A stretch of DNA of 64,000 nt from Haloimpatiens massiliensis (GTDB lineage: Bacteria; Bacillota; Clostridia; Clostridiales; Clostridiaceae). The translations under genes were made by a program, and so were the position numbers. Positions 7,769 through 15,630 of the stretch are shown one piece after another. How positions within the stretch are numbered: position 1 is the stretch's first letter; every line of letters starts with the position of its first letter. Under the pieces are notes generated by a model. That model was not told the DNA's origin and made no database searches. It worked only from the letters and a program-made list of their open reading frames with translations. The stretch lies in NCBI RefSeq assembly GCF_900184255.1, contig NZ_LT854640.1:352018-416017 (forward strand). The letters are read 5' to 3'.

Positions 7769-7801
7769 TAAGTTGATTCATGAATCAACTTAATTATAGT
7801 T
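7760..7801. promoter_or_regulatory. 42-bp perfect palindrome, probable autoregulatory operator
   Basis: Bases 7760-7780 are exactly complementary to 7781-7801, with the centre at TTGATTCATGAATCAA. It covers the -10 box and transcription start and ends one base before GGAGG (7802-7806). The product of the next gene, an XRE-type DNA-binding protein, is the natural candidate to bind it. Confidence 0.65.
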
Positions 7802-7814
7802 GGAGGATAAATTT

Positions 7815-8861
7815 ATGTCTATTGAAATTGGAAAACAAATAAAAAATTTACGTATAGAAAAAGGAGTTACTCAGGAGGAGCTAGCAAAGCATTTAGGTAT
7901 TTCTTATCAAGCGGTGTCTAAATGGGAAAATAATATTACATCACCGGATATTGAGTTATTGCCAAAGCTTTCAGTTTACTTTGGAGTTACTATTGATGAG
8001 TTATTTGTTATACCCTCTGAAGTTCAGATAGAAAGAATAGGAAATATGATTTATAACGAAAGGATAATAAGTCCAGAAGTATTTAATTATGCTGTGAATT
8101 TTCTTGAAAATACCCTTAAGGATGAGCCTGAAAAATCCGAAGCGTATTTCCTTTTAGGGGAACTTTATAATCATAGGGCTGAAAATGATCATAAAAAAGC
8201 AGCCATTTATATAAAAGAGGCTTTAAAATATGAACCTTATGAAAAGGATTATCACGGTGCACTTATTCATGCAGAAAATGGTGTATTTGGTGATGAATAT
8301 TATAATAGGCATGATGGTTTAATTAAATATTATGAAGAATTTACAAGAGAGCATCCAAATTATTGGAGCGGGCATTTATTTTATTTGGATCAATTAATTA
8401 GGGATGGGCATTACGATAAGGCTAGGGATACATTAAAGAAGGTGAAGAAGATTGAGCATACCTCACTAGATTTTATGTATGAAGGAGACATTGAATTTCA
8501 GTTAGGTCATAGGGAGAGTGCTATAAAGTTATGGGATCAAGGAGTAAATGAATTCCCATCAGATTGGAAGGCCTATATTTCTCATGGTGATCGTATGGTA
8601 AGAGTGGGATATTATGAAAAAGCACTTAGAGATTATGAAAAGTCTGTGCAATTACAGGAGAAACCACGTCTTGTAGATCCACTTGAATTTATGGCATGGA
8701 TATATGAGCTTCTAGGAAAGTATAAGAATGCTGTTGAAGCTTTGAAGAGAGAGATTTCCATCCTTCAAGAGGAGCACAATATTTCCTCAGGCGAAATGAT
8801 AGATAAACCAAAAAGAGAAATAGAAAGGCTTAAAAAATATTATGAAAAAGTATCTCTATGA
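7815..8861 (+). CDS. XRE-family regulator with C-terminal TPR repeats
   Basis: This 348-residue protein has an HTH_3 domain at about 5-62 (IKNLRIEKGVTQEELAKHLGISYQAVSKWE) and helical repeats over about 100-345 with TPR-like spacing (AYFLLGELYNHRAE, MYEGDIEFQLGHRESAIKLW, MAWIYELLGKYKNAVEAL). HTH-TPR proteins include the RRNPP peptide-sensing family and Clostridium/Bacillus XRE-TPR regulators; which applies here is unknown. ATG 7815 has GGAGG nine bases upstream, so the TTG at 7800 is rejected. Its end overlaps the ABC gene by 20 bases, so translation is coupled. Confidence 0.85.
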   Translation: MSIEIGKQIKNLRIEKGVTQEELAKHLGISYQAVSKWENNITSPDIELLPKLSVYFGVTIDELFVIPSEVQIERIGNMIYNERIISPEVFNYAVNFLENTLKDEPEKSEAYFLLGELYNHRAENDHKKAAIYIKEALKYEPYEKDYHGALIHAENGVFGDEYYNRHDGLIKYYEEFTREHPNYWSGHLFYLDQLIRDGHYDKARDTLKKVKKIEHTSLDFMYEGDIEFQLGHRESAIKLWDQGVNEFPSDWKAYISHGDRMVRVGYYEKALRDYEKSVQLQEKPRLVDPLEFMAWIYELLGKYKNAVEALKREISILQEEHNISSGEMIDKPKREIERLKKYYEKVSL

Positions 8862-10485
8862 AATAAAACATTTAATACTTTTAAATGTAATTTGTGATCT
8901 ACTAGCTACTATAGCTTTAGCTAATATTCCTTATTTAACCAAAAAGCTATTTGATTCTATTGGAAATTCTGATGAAACATATTTAGGAATTCTAATTTTA
9001 ATATATATTGGATGTAATGTTTTAAATTTGGGTCTTTCCTATATGGAAAATTTATTGAATTTTAAACTGGGTATTGCTTTTGAAGTAAGTTTAAAAAAAG
9101 ACTTCTTTAGAACTATAACTAATTATAGCTACAAGAGATTTTCAGCTAAAGACGTGGGAGAATACATTTCTCTTCAAGGTAATGAGATAACTCAGCTTGA
9201 GATGGACTATCTTACTCCTTTTATAGATATAATTAAATCTATCAATATATTTATTGTGTATGGAGTTATGTTTTTCGCTTTTATTGATTGGCGTATTGCA
9301 TTAGTAATGCTTTTTTCCTCTATAATAGCTACTTTAATTGCGCCTAATCTTACTGCTAAAAAATTATCTTTAAGAAGAAAAGTGTATTTAGATAATATGG
9401 GCCTTTATGTGTCTAAAATAAAAGACCTTTTAGAAGGTTTTAAGTTAATTAAGAGCAAAACGAGAAATAATATTTTTAATGAGCAGGAAAAAATTCTTAA
9501 GGATACAGCCGAATATAGATTTCAGTACGGTAAATTAAAGTCATTTGCTTTAGTTATTAATGGAGCTTTTATATATTTATTACACATAATTTCCTTTGCT
9601 ATGGTGGGGTATTTACTTATAAAAAAGGAAATCACCATAGGTACAGCAGTGGCTACTTTTGGCTATATAGAGTGCTTTATAAGTCCCATGGAGTCACTGA
9701 TTTATGATATAAATACTATAAAGTCAACTAAAAGCATTAAGCTTAAAGTTTTGGAGTTTTTAAGAATTAATGAAAATTACAAAGACTTGATGGTTAAAAA
9801 AGAATTTAATTCTCATATAGAATTTAAAAATGTAACTGTAAATTATGAGAACTTTTCTTTGAAAGATTTCAGCTACAGATTTGAAAAAAATAAGAAGTAC
9901 GCAATAATTGGGCACAGTGGCTCAGGAAAATCCACTATAATTAATGCTTTAATGAGATATGTGGAATTAAATAAGGGGAATATTTATATAGATGATGAAA
10001 AGCTAGAGGATTTAGATACCTCTTATATAATTCATAATGTAAATCAGCAGGAGCATATATTTGCTAGCGGGTATAAAAACAATGTGACAATCTTTAATTC
10101 ATTTCCTTTTAATAAGGTTAGTTTTCTAGAAAATGTTTTAGATAAAAATATGCTAAATTCTATAGCTGAAAAATCAAATTGCCAAGATTTAAGTGGCGGA
10201 GAAAAACAGGTTTTAGCTATCTATAGAATGTGTTTGGCTGATGCATCTATTTGCCTTATGGATGAAGTGTTTTCTGCAACGGATATGAATATTACTAATA
10301 AGTTGGAAAGGTTCTTATTATCAATGGAAGATAAAACCATGATTATGATAACTCATAAATTATCGGAACAATTGAGATACTTTGATGAAATTCTTCTAAT
10401 GGAAAACGGAAAGCTTGTACAAAGTGGTACCTATGAAGAGATTTGTGAGTCCATGGAATATAAAAAATTGCGAAATGCTTCTTAA
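8842..10485 (+). CDS. ABC exporter half-transporter (membrane domain plus ATPase)
   Basis: This 547-residue protein has about six transmembrane segments in the first 290 residues and an ATPase after about 320: Walker A GHSGSGKST (about 357), signature LSGGEKQ (about 450), Walker B ICLMDE and an H-loop in MITHKLSEQ. It lacks a peptidase C39 domain. The start overlaps the regulator gene by 20 bases, so the pair is a coupled operon. The cargo is unknown; drug, peptide or lipid export are all possible for this family. It probably homodimerises, as no second half-transporter is present. Confidence 0.85.
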   Translation: MKKYLYEIKHLILLNVICDLLATIALANIPYLTKKLFDSIGNSDETYLGILILIYIGCNVLNLGLSYMENLLNFKLGIAFEVSLKKDFFRTITNYSYKRFSAKDVGEYISLQGNEITQLEMDYLTPFIDIIKSINIFIVYGVMFFAFIDWRIALVMLFSSIIATLIAPNLTAKKLSLRRKVYLDNMGLYVSKIKDLLEGFKLIKSKTRNNIFNEQEKILKDTAEYRFQYGKLKSFALVINGAFIYLLHIISFAMVGYLLIKKEITIGTAVATFGYIECFISPMESLIYDINTIKSTKSIKLKVLEFLRINENYKDLMVKKEFNSHIEFKNVTVNYENFSLKDFSYRFEKNKKYAIIGHSGSGKSTIINALMRYVELNKGNIYIDDEKLEDLDTSYIIHNVNQQEHIFASGYKNNVTIFNSFPFNKVSFLENVLDKNMLNSIAEKSNCQDLSGGEKQVLAIYRMCLADASICLMDEVFSATDMNITNKLERFLLSMEDKTMIMITHKLSEQLRYFDEILLMENGKLVQSGTYEEICESMEYKKLRNAS

Positions 10486-10554
10486 AGGTTTTAAAGGTAG
10501 TAATCAATAAAGTGTCTATCTAGCTGCATTTTTATTTTATTAAAATTATACTGT

Positions 10555-10589
10555 GATTAAACCACATTGTACCCTTTTGTGGTTTAATC
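10555..10589. repeat. minimal remnant of repeat family A (hairpin)
   Basis: GATTAAACCACA (10555-10566) pairs perfectly with TGTGGTTTAATC (10578-10589). The right half equals the complement of a family A end, with the GTACAA segment. It looks like two element ends fused after loss of the interior. It may act as a terminator between the convergent genes here. Confidence 0.5.
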
Positions 10590-10620
10590 CTATTTATAGA
10601 TTAATTAAACTAGATATCTT

Positions 10621-10926
10621 TTAATCTTCCTGTTTCTGAAATTCTAAATTGTCAACATACTCTTTAGCTTGAACTAAATTGAAAGAAGTATTATCTCTTA
10701 ACAATTTGACTGCCTTGACCATTTTTCCCTCATTTTTCAAGCTGATTAATTCATCTTTTAGAGAAACCGAAACATATTTGCTTGATAATTCAGGATTTCC
10801 TGTTTTGTCTGCCAAGTTATCCAAACGCGTTATAAGTTTCTGATTTTTGTTATTTAAATCTCCTATTGAGTTCCATGTAAATAACCCAGAGATAATAATA
10901 AATGCCAACAATACTGTATATTCCAT
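10621..10926 (-). CDS. small membrane-anchored protein with ribosomal L7/L12 C-terminal-like domain
   Basis: This 101-residue protein has one N-terminal transmembrane helix (VLLAFIIISGLFTW, about 5-18), a polar linker (NNKNQKLITRLDNLADK) and a C-terminal segment LKNEGKMVKAVKLLRDNTSFNLVQAKEYVDNL. That segment follows the K-x-x-A-x-K-L-L-R-x-x-T-x-x-x-L-x-x-A-K-x-x-V-D pattern of the L7/L12 C-terminal domain. The ribosome site on the minus strand is AAGGAAGGTG. Similar membrane-anchored L7/L12-like proteins are annotated in Firmicutes without known function. It is convergent with the ABC operon. Confidence 0.65.
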   Translation of the reverse strand: MEYTVLLAFIIISGLFTWNSIGDLNNKNQKLITRLDNLADKTGNPELSSKYVSVSLKDELISLKNEGKMVKAVKLLRDNTSFNLVQAKEYVDNLEFQKQED

Positions 10927-11328
10927 GTAAATTTCACCTTCCTTACACTAGTATATTACCATATAACAAGTTGTTTGGAAATAAATATTACCACAATAAT
11001 GCAGTACAATTACCGTGGAAATCAATGAATTACGATAAGTCTTTGAAAATTGTATTGAAGGAAGATTTTAAATGCCTATACAATTGAGTTTTTTGTATGT
11101 TTTTTTGAAATTTAATAAGTAGAAGTAGACATTTTATAAAACTAGAATTAAATAATTGTATTTAGAAGATTATACATCATCTATTTTATTTACTACATTA
11201 ATAAATAAAATGATTATAACAAAGTAAGATACTATGAATTAGTGGATTTTAGGGAGAGTTCTAAATATGTTTATTATTTCTTAATAAACATATAGATTAG
11301 GTAGTGTATAATAGAAACGGGTGATATA
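10927..11328. other. 402-bp gap between divergent genes
   Basis: No convincing gene is present. A 61-codon plus-strand frame (10902-11087) has no ribosome site, overlaps the 5' end of the minus-strand gene and looks accidental. The only clear signal is TATAAT at 11307-11312 with the short leader GGGTGAT before ATG 11329; no good -35 box is seen, so this promoter may need an activator such as the downstream response regulator. Confidence 0.5.
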
Positions 11329-12015
11329 ATGGATAAAATATTGATTGTTGAAGATGATGCTGATATAAGGAATATTCTAAAAATCTATTTAGAAGGACAA
11401 GCTTACAAGGTATGGGAAGCAGAAAATGGTGCTGAAGCTATGAAACAATTGCACAAACAAATTGATCTTGTTATTTTAGACTTAATGCTTCCGGACACCG
11501 ATGGACTAAGTATATGTAAAAATATTCGTGAAAAATACCACTTCCCAATTATTATGATTACAGCTAAAAATGCAGATAGTGATAAAATATTAGGCCTGAG
11601 CTATGGTGCTGATGACTATATAACAAAGCCCTTTAATCCTTTAGAAGTGGTTGCTAGGGTAAAGGCACAATTGAGACGTTATAAAGAATATGCCGAAAGC
11701 ACCACTGATGTGGATAGTATTTATTATAAAGGACTTACTTTAAATAAAAAAAGTAAGCAAGTAAGTATTAATGAAAAAGAAATTAAGCTTACACCAACGG
11801 AATTTAAAATTTTAAAAGTTTTATTGGAAAGAAAAGGAGAAGTTTTAAGTGGTGAGGAACTGTTTCATTTAATTTGGGAGGATGATTATTATTCTAAATC
11901 CACTAATACTATTACTGTTCATATTAGGAATTTAAGAGAAAAAATAGGAGATTCTTCTGAAAAACCAGAATATATTAAAACAGTGTGGGGGGTAGGTTAT
12001 ATCATTGAAATGTAA
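11329..12015 (+). CDS. OmpR/PhoB-family response regulator, VanR-like
   Basis: This 228-residue protein has a receiver domain (about 1-115) with acidic pair ED at 8-9, phospho-acceptor D51 in VILDLMLP and K100 in ITKPF, then a winged-helix DNA-binding domain ending in TVWGVGYIIEM. The wording (KTPTEFKIL-type, FHLIWEDDYYSKSTNTITVHIRNLREKIGD) is close to VanR regulators. It overlaps the sensor kinase gene by 11 bases. No vanH, vanA or vanX-like genes are nearby, so the target is more likely the ABC transporter that follows. Confidence 0.85.
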   Translation: MDKILIVEDDADIRNILKIYLEGQAYKVWEAENGAEAMKQLHKQIDLVILDLMLPDTDGLSICKNIREKYHFPIIMITAKNADSDKILGLSYGADDYITKPFNPLEVVARVKAQLRRYKEYAESTTDVDSIYYKGLTLNKKSKQVSINEKEIKLTPTEFKILKVLLERKGEVLSGEELFHLIWEDDYYSKSTNTITVHIRNLREKIGDSSEKPEYIKTVWGVGYIIEM

Positions 12016-13123
12016 AAAATGGAAGTGGAATTATTATATTATATCATTTGTAGCTTTTATACTTATATTATTTTTTGTTGATATATATTTAGAAGGAAGT
12101 GTTGGAGAATATTTTGTAAGGAGGCTACTTGATGACAGAGAAGAAGTAGTATTGAGTTACAATGGATACCATGCAATAAGGGGAATTTTTCGATGGGATA
12201 GATTAAGAAGTATATTGACATTTATAGTTTTTTCAGTTTTTTTTATAGTGCAAATTAGTATTTACATAGCTTCTAAAATATCTCGAAATGATGAAAAAAA
12301 GAAAGTTATAGCTGAAGTTGAGGAGAGGATGCGCCTATTTCGAGATGATGAAAAGCCTAGAGATGATCAGGAGCTAAAGTTTATTGATGTGGAAATTAAA
12401 TCAATTTTAAATGAAAAGGCAAGGGTGGAACAAGAAAAGGAGATGGAAATCCGAAAGAAAGATGATTTGGTAACTTATTTAGCTCACGACTTAAAGACAC
12501 CTTTAACTAGTATTATTGGATATTTAAATATTTTAGAAGAGTCTGAAGTTACAGAAGAAATTAGGAAGGATTGTTTAAGAAAAGTCTTAGACAAGGCTTA
12601 TCACTTAGAAGAATTAACTAATCAGTTTTTTGACATTACAAGATTTAATCTTCAAGAGATTCCTTTAAATAAAGCAGAAATTGATGGAGAATTTTTCTTA
12701 CAACAAATAACAGATGAGCTTTATCCTCTATTTATGCCTAAGAATTTACAAGTTAATTTAAAAGTATCAGCGGATTTAAAAATATATGGTGATGGTAATC
12801 TTTTGGCAAGGGTTTTGAATAATCTTTTGAAGAATGCTATTAGTTATAGTAATAGGGATTCTTTTATTAAAGTTACAGGTATAGGAGACCCTAAAATAAC
12901 TATTATAACCATAGAGAATGATGGGGATGTTATATCTGACCAAGAACTTAAACTGATATTTGAAAAATTTTATCGTAGAGATAAAGCAAGGAGCCAAGCA
13001 TCAGGTTCAGGATTAGGTCTTGCTATTGCGAAGCAAATTGTTGAACGTCATGAGGGAACATTAAAAGCAGAAAGCGTAAAAGGTCATACAACTTTTAGTA
13101 TTTATCTACCAAAACCTTTATAA
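12005..13123 (+). CDS. membrane sensor histidine kinase, VanS-like
   Basis: This 372-residue kinase has two transmembrane helices (about 9-27 and 69-90) around a short outer loop, a HAMP-like linker, an H-box with H161 in YLAHDLKTPLTS, and an ATPase domain with NNLLKNAISYS (N-box), IENDGD (G1) and GSGLGLAIAKQ (G2). The H-box region (DDLVTYLAHDLKTPLTSIIGYL) is very like VanS kinases. The short sensing loop suits direct detection of a membrane-active compound, as in peptide-antibiotic sensing. It partners the regulator it overlaps. Confidence 0.85.
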   Translation: MKCKKWKWNYYIISFVAFILILFFVDIYLEGSVGEYFVRRLLDDREEVVLSYNGYHAIRGIFRWDRLRSILTFIVFSVFFIVQISIYIASKISRNDEKKKVIAEVEERMRLFRDDEKPRDDQELKFIDVEIKSILNEKARVEQEKEMEIRKKDDLVTYLAHDLKTPLTSIIGYLNILEESEVTEEIRKDCLRKVLDKAYHLEELTNQFFDITRFNLQEIPLNKAEIDGEFFLQQITDELYPLFMPKNLQVNLKVSADLKIYGDGNLLARVLNNLLKNAISYSNRDSFIKVTGIGDPKITIITIENDGDVISDQELKLIFEKFYRRDKARSQASGSGLGLAIAKQIVERHEGTLKAESVKGHTTFSIYLPKPL

Positions 13124-13151
13124 AATCTTTATAAATTCTACATAAAGTGTG

Positions 13152-13528
13152 AATAAACCTTTATCTTATCATTGATAAACTAATGATATGATTAACCCAC
13201 AAAAAGGTACAATGCGATGGAATTATGAAATTTCTCTTCCATGCCTTTCATAAGAGCTAGGAACAATAAATTTAATTTAAGAAATTCTAATCTTTTAGCC
13301 ATATAAAATTATCTAACGCTCACATTCAGCGTCCTGCCTCAGGTTCGCTAGCCTGGCGTCCTTTTAAGGCTTACGATAATTTTATATGTCTAAAAGAAGA
13401 ATTTCTAAAATTAAATTTAAACAATTCCTTCGCTTCTTATGAAAGTCATTCCAGAGAAATTTCATAATTCAACTAATGTAATACCTTTTGTGGAATAATC
13501 ATGCTATAAGATAAAGGTTTATTTTTTT
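13152..13528 (+). terminator. 18-bp inverted repeat split by a family A element
   Basis: AATAAACCTTTATCTTAT (13152-13169) is perfectly complementary to 13506-13523, which runs into seven Ts (13522-13528). Without the inserted element the two arms would form a strong intrinsic terminator or attenuator between the kinase and ABC genes. The 315-bp element now fills the loop. Confidence 0.6.
13188..13502. repeat. repeat family A, copy A1 (315 bp, full length)
   Basis: The ends are ATGATTA and TAATCAT. About 75 bases at each end are imperfect inverted repeats, including GAATTATGAAATTTCTC and its complement. An inner block holding CCATATAAAATTATCTAACG is partly mirrored by CGATAATTTTATATG. It has no ORF. 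The same sequence recurs at 25655 (truncated) and 48295 (full length), and the ends alone recur at 45769, 52528 and 10555. Best read as a non-autonomous miniature transposable element. Confidence 0.7.
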
Positions 13529-13542
13529 AGGGAGGGCTGAAA

Positions 13543-14409
13543 ATGGAATTAAGGATTGATAAGGTAACAAAAAAATTTAAAGATTTAAAGGCAGTAAAAG
13601 ATGTTAGTTTGAATTTTACTCCAGGTATATGGGGACTTTTAGGACCCAATGGTGCTGGAAAAACAACTTTGATGAGAATGATGGTAGGAAATTTAAAACC
13701 TAGTGAAGGGGAAATTTGTTTTGGCAATAATAAAATCTCTAGTTTAGGAGGAGAGTATTTAGGAAGGATAGGATATTTACCTCAGCATTTCGGATATGAT
13801 AAGAATCAAAGTGTAGAAGACTTTTTAAACTATATAGGTGCTCTAAAGGATATTGATAAAGCTACAAGACGTACATGCATTACAGAGTTATTGAAACAAT
13901 TTAATTTATCTGATGTAAAACACAAAAAAGTAGATGAGCTTTCTGGTGGCATGAAAAGAAGAGTAGGTATTTGTCAAGCTATGATCAATAATCCAGATAT
14001 ATTAATTGTGGATGAGCCTACAGCAGGTTTGGATATCGAAGAGAGAAGAAATTTTCGCCATTATTTAACAACCATTAGTAAGGAGAAAATAATTATTCTT
14101 TCCACTCATATTGTATCGGATATAGAGTTTATTGCAAATTATCTTATACTTATGGAAAAAGGAGTAATTATTGAATCAGGAGAAAGTCATACATTAATTA
14201 ATTCTATTGATGGTATGGTTTTTGAAACAGTTATACAAGAGAAGGAAATGTATAATATAGAACAGCAATATCGTGTCATGAACTTTCGTAATGAAGGGAA
14301 TGGATTAGTGACTATTCGATATGTTGCAAAATTACCACTGAGAAACAGTAAGCAGGTGAAACCTAATTTGAATGATTTCTATCTTTCAAAGGTAAAGGAG
14401 GCTAAATAA
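13543..14409 (+). CDS. ABC transporter ATP-binding protein
   Basis: This 288-residue ATPase has Walker A GPNGAGKTT (about 36), signature LSGGMKRR (about 133), Walker B ILIVDEPTAGLD (about 155) and an H-loop in ILSTHIV, followed by a 70-residue C-terminal extension. It resembles ATPases of ABC-2 drug/peptide resistance transporters. The ATG follows GGGAGGG. It ends at the first base of the next gene, so the three ABC genes form one operon. Probably controlled by the VanRS-like system upstream. Confidence 0.88.
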   Translation: MELRIDKVTKKFKDLKAVKDVSLNFTPGIWGLLGPNGAGKTTLMRMMVGNLKPSEGEICFGNNKISSLGGEYLGRIGYLPQHFGYDKNQSVEDFLNYIGALKDIDKATRRTCITELLKQFNLSDVKHKKVDELSGGMKRRVGICQAMINNPDILIVDEPTAGLDIEERRNFRHYLTTISKEKIIILSTHIVSDIEFIANYLILMEKGVIIESGESHTLINSIDGMVFETVIQEKEMYNIEQQYRVMNFRNEGNGLVTIRYVAKLPLRNSKQVKPNLNDFYLSKVKEAK

Positions 14410-15623
14410 TGGATTTATTTATTTCTGAGCTAAAACGTCAAATGGGCGGGAAGAGATTTATATCTTACCTTCTGGTTTCTATTATTTTAGCAATACTATG
14501 GGCATGGTTTATTATAGGAGGAGCAACAGAAGGATTCATGATGACTGGCTGCTATAAGGGACTTAAAGGAATGTCGGCAATAAAAGCTGCAGCTAAGGAT
14601 AGAAATGTATATGCCGGTAAAATGCTTGAGAAAAATTTTCAAAAAAGTGGAGAAGTTTTTTTGAATTCGAAAAATAAAGAAGATAAGATTATAATGAATG
14701 ACGATTTATTAAAATTGGCAGTTTATGCAGATACATTGGTTATGCAAAATTATAAACTTAAAAAAATATCAGGAGATGCTAATCTAGAATGTGAAAAATT
14801 CCCTGTGGATTTTGGTTCTCATTTTTATGAAAATGAAGACTTATATTATCAAGAGCTTATTTCTAAAAACACAAAGAATCAATCTGAAAAAGAATTAGCT
14901 TATAGAATGTGGAATCAGGTAGAAAAACCTTATACTTACTATTCTGGTTATGAAGTATGGGAAGATGGCATTTCACATATTCAATTATTTACTTTTGTAC
15001 TTTTAATAATTATGGGCTTTTTTTCTAGTGGAATTATTGCTAAGGATAAAGAATGTGGATTAGATGAAATTATATCTTCAACAAAATGTGGGAGGCAGAA
15101 GTTAGTGTTTGCTAAACTTTTTATACCAATTATTATGGGATTTTCTATGTACGTGCTTGGAATGGGAACATATATAGGAATTTTAAAGCACTATCTTCCA
15201 GCAAATGCTCTTAAAACATCAGCTCAGTTATCAACAACTATTTTACCTTATAATTTAAGTGATTTAATAAAAAACATGATCTTGGTGGGATTTATTGGGA
15301 CACTTACATTTTGTTCATTTGCAATTTTTATTTCTTCTAAAGTTAAGAAAAAATCAACAGCAATGAGTATTAGTGTACTAGTTATTGTAAGTGGATTTTT
15401 ATTATGTGTTGGCAGAGATTTAAACAATCTAATATTGAGGGTAATAAAATTAGTTTTACCAGGTAGTTTGGTATTTTCATTTTCTGACATTATGAAATTT
15501 AAAGTACCTGTAGTTTCTATATTTGGAAAGGCATTTTTTTATTTTAAATTTTGTTCAGTTATCAGTTTATTGATACTTTTTATAAGTTTGATAATGGCTT
15601 CATGGAATTATGTTAGGAGGTAA
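14409..15623 (+). CDS. ABC-2-type permease subunit
   Basis: This 404-residue membrane protein has one N-terminal helix (about 18-40), a large outer loop of about 145 residues, then at least five hydrophobic helices from about 195. The topology matches the next gene product, so the two likely form a heterodimeric channel driven by the upstream ATPase. It resembles bacitracin/lantibiotic-type ABC-2 permeases in plan only; the substrate is not identifiable. It begins one base before the ATPase stop ends. Confidence 0.75.
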   Translation: MDLFISELKRQMGGKRFISYLLVSIILAILWAWFIIGGATEGFMMTGCYKGLKGMSAIKAAAKDRNVYAGKMLEKNFQKSGEVFLNSKNKEDKIIMNDDLLKLAVYADTLVMQNYKLKKISGDANLECEKFPVDFGSHFYENEDLYYQELISKNTKNQSEKELAYRMWNQVEKPYTYYSGYEVWEDGISHIQLFTFVLLIIMGFFSSGIIAKDKECGLDEIISSTKCGRQKLVFAKLFIPIIMGFSMYVLGMGTYIGILKHYLPANALKTSAQLSTTILPYNLSDLIKNMILVGFIGTLTFCSFAIFISSKVKKKSTAMSISVLVIVSGFLLCVGRDLNNLILRVIKLVLPGSLVFSFSDIMKFKVPVVSIFGKAFFYFKFCSVISLLILFISLIMASWNYVRR

Positions 15624-15630
15624 TAAATTC

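Noticed and set aside
10902..11087. 61-codon plus-strand frame
   Set aside because: No ribosome site or family resemblance, and it overlaps the start of the minus-strand gene.
11329..13123. A glycopeptide resistance (van) cluster
   Set aside because: VanR/VanS-like genes and a distant VanZ-like gene exist, but no D-Ala-D-Lac/D-Ser ligase, dehydrogenase or dipeptidase genes.
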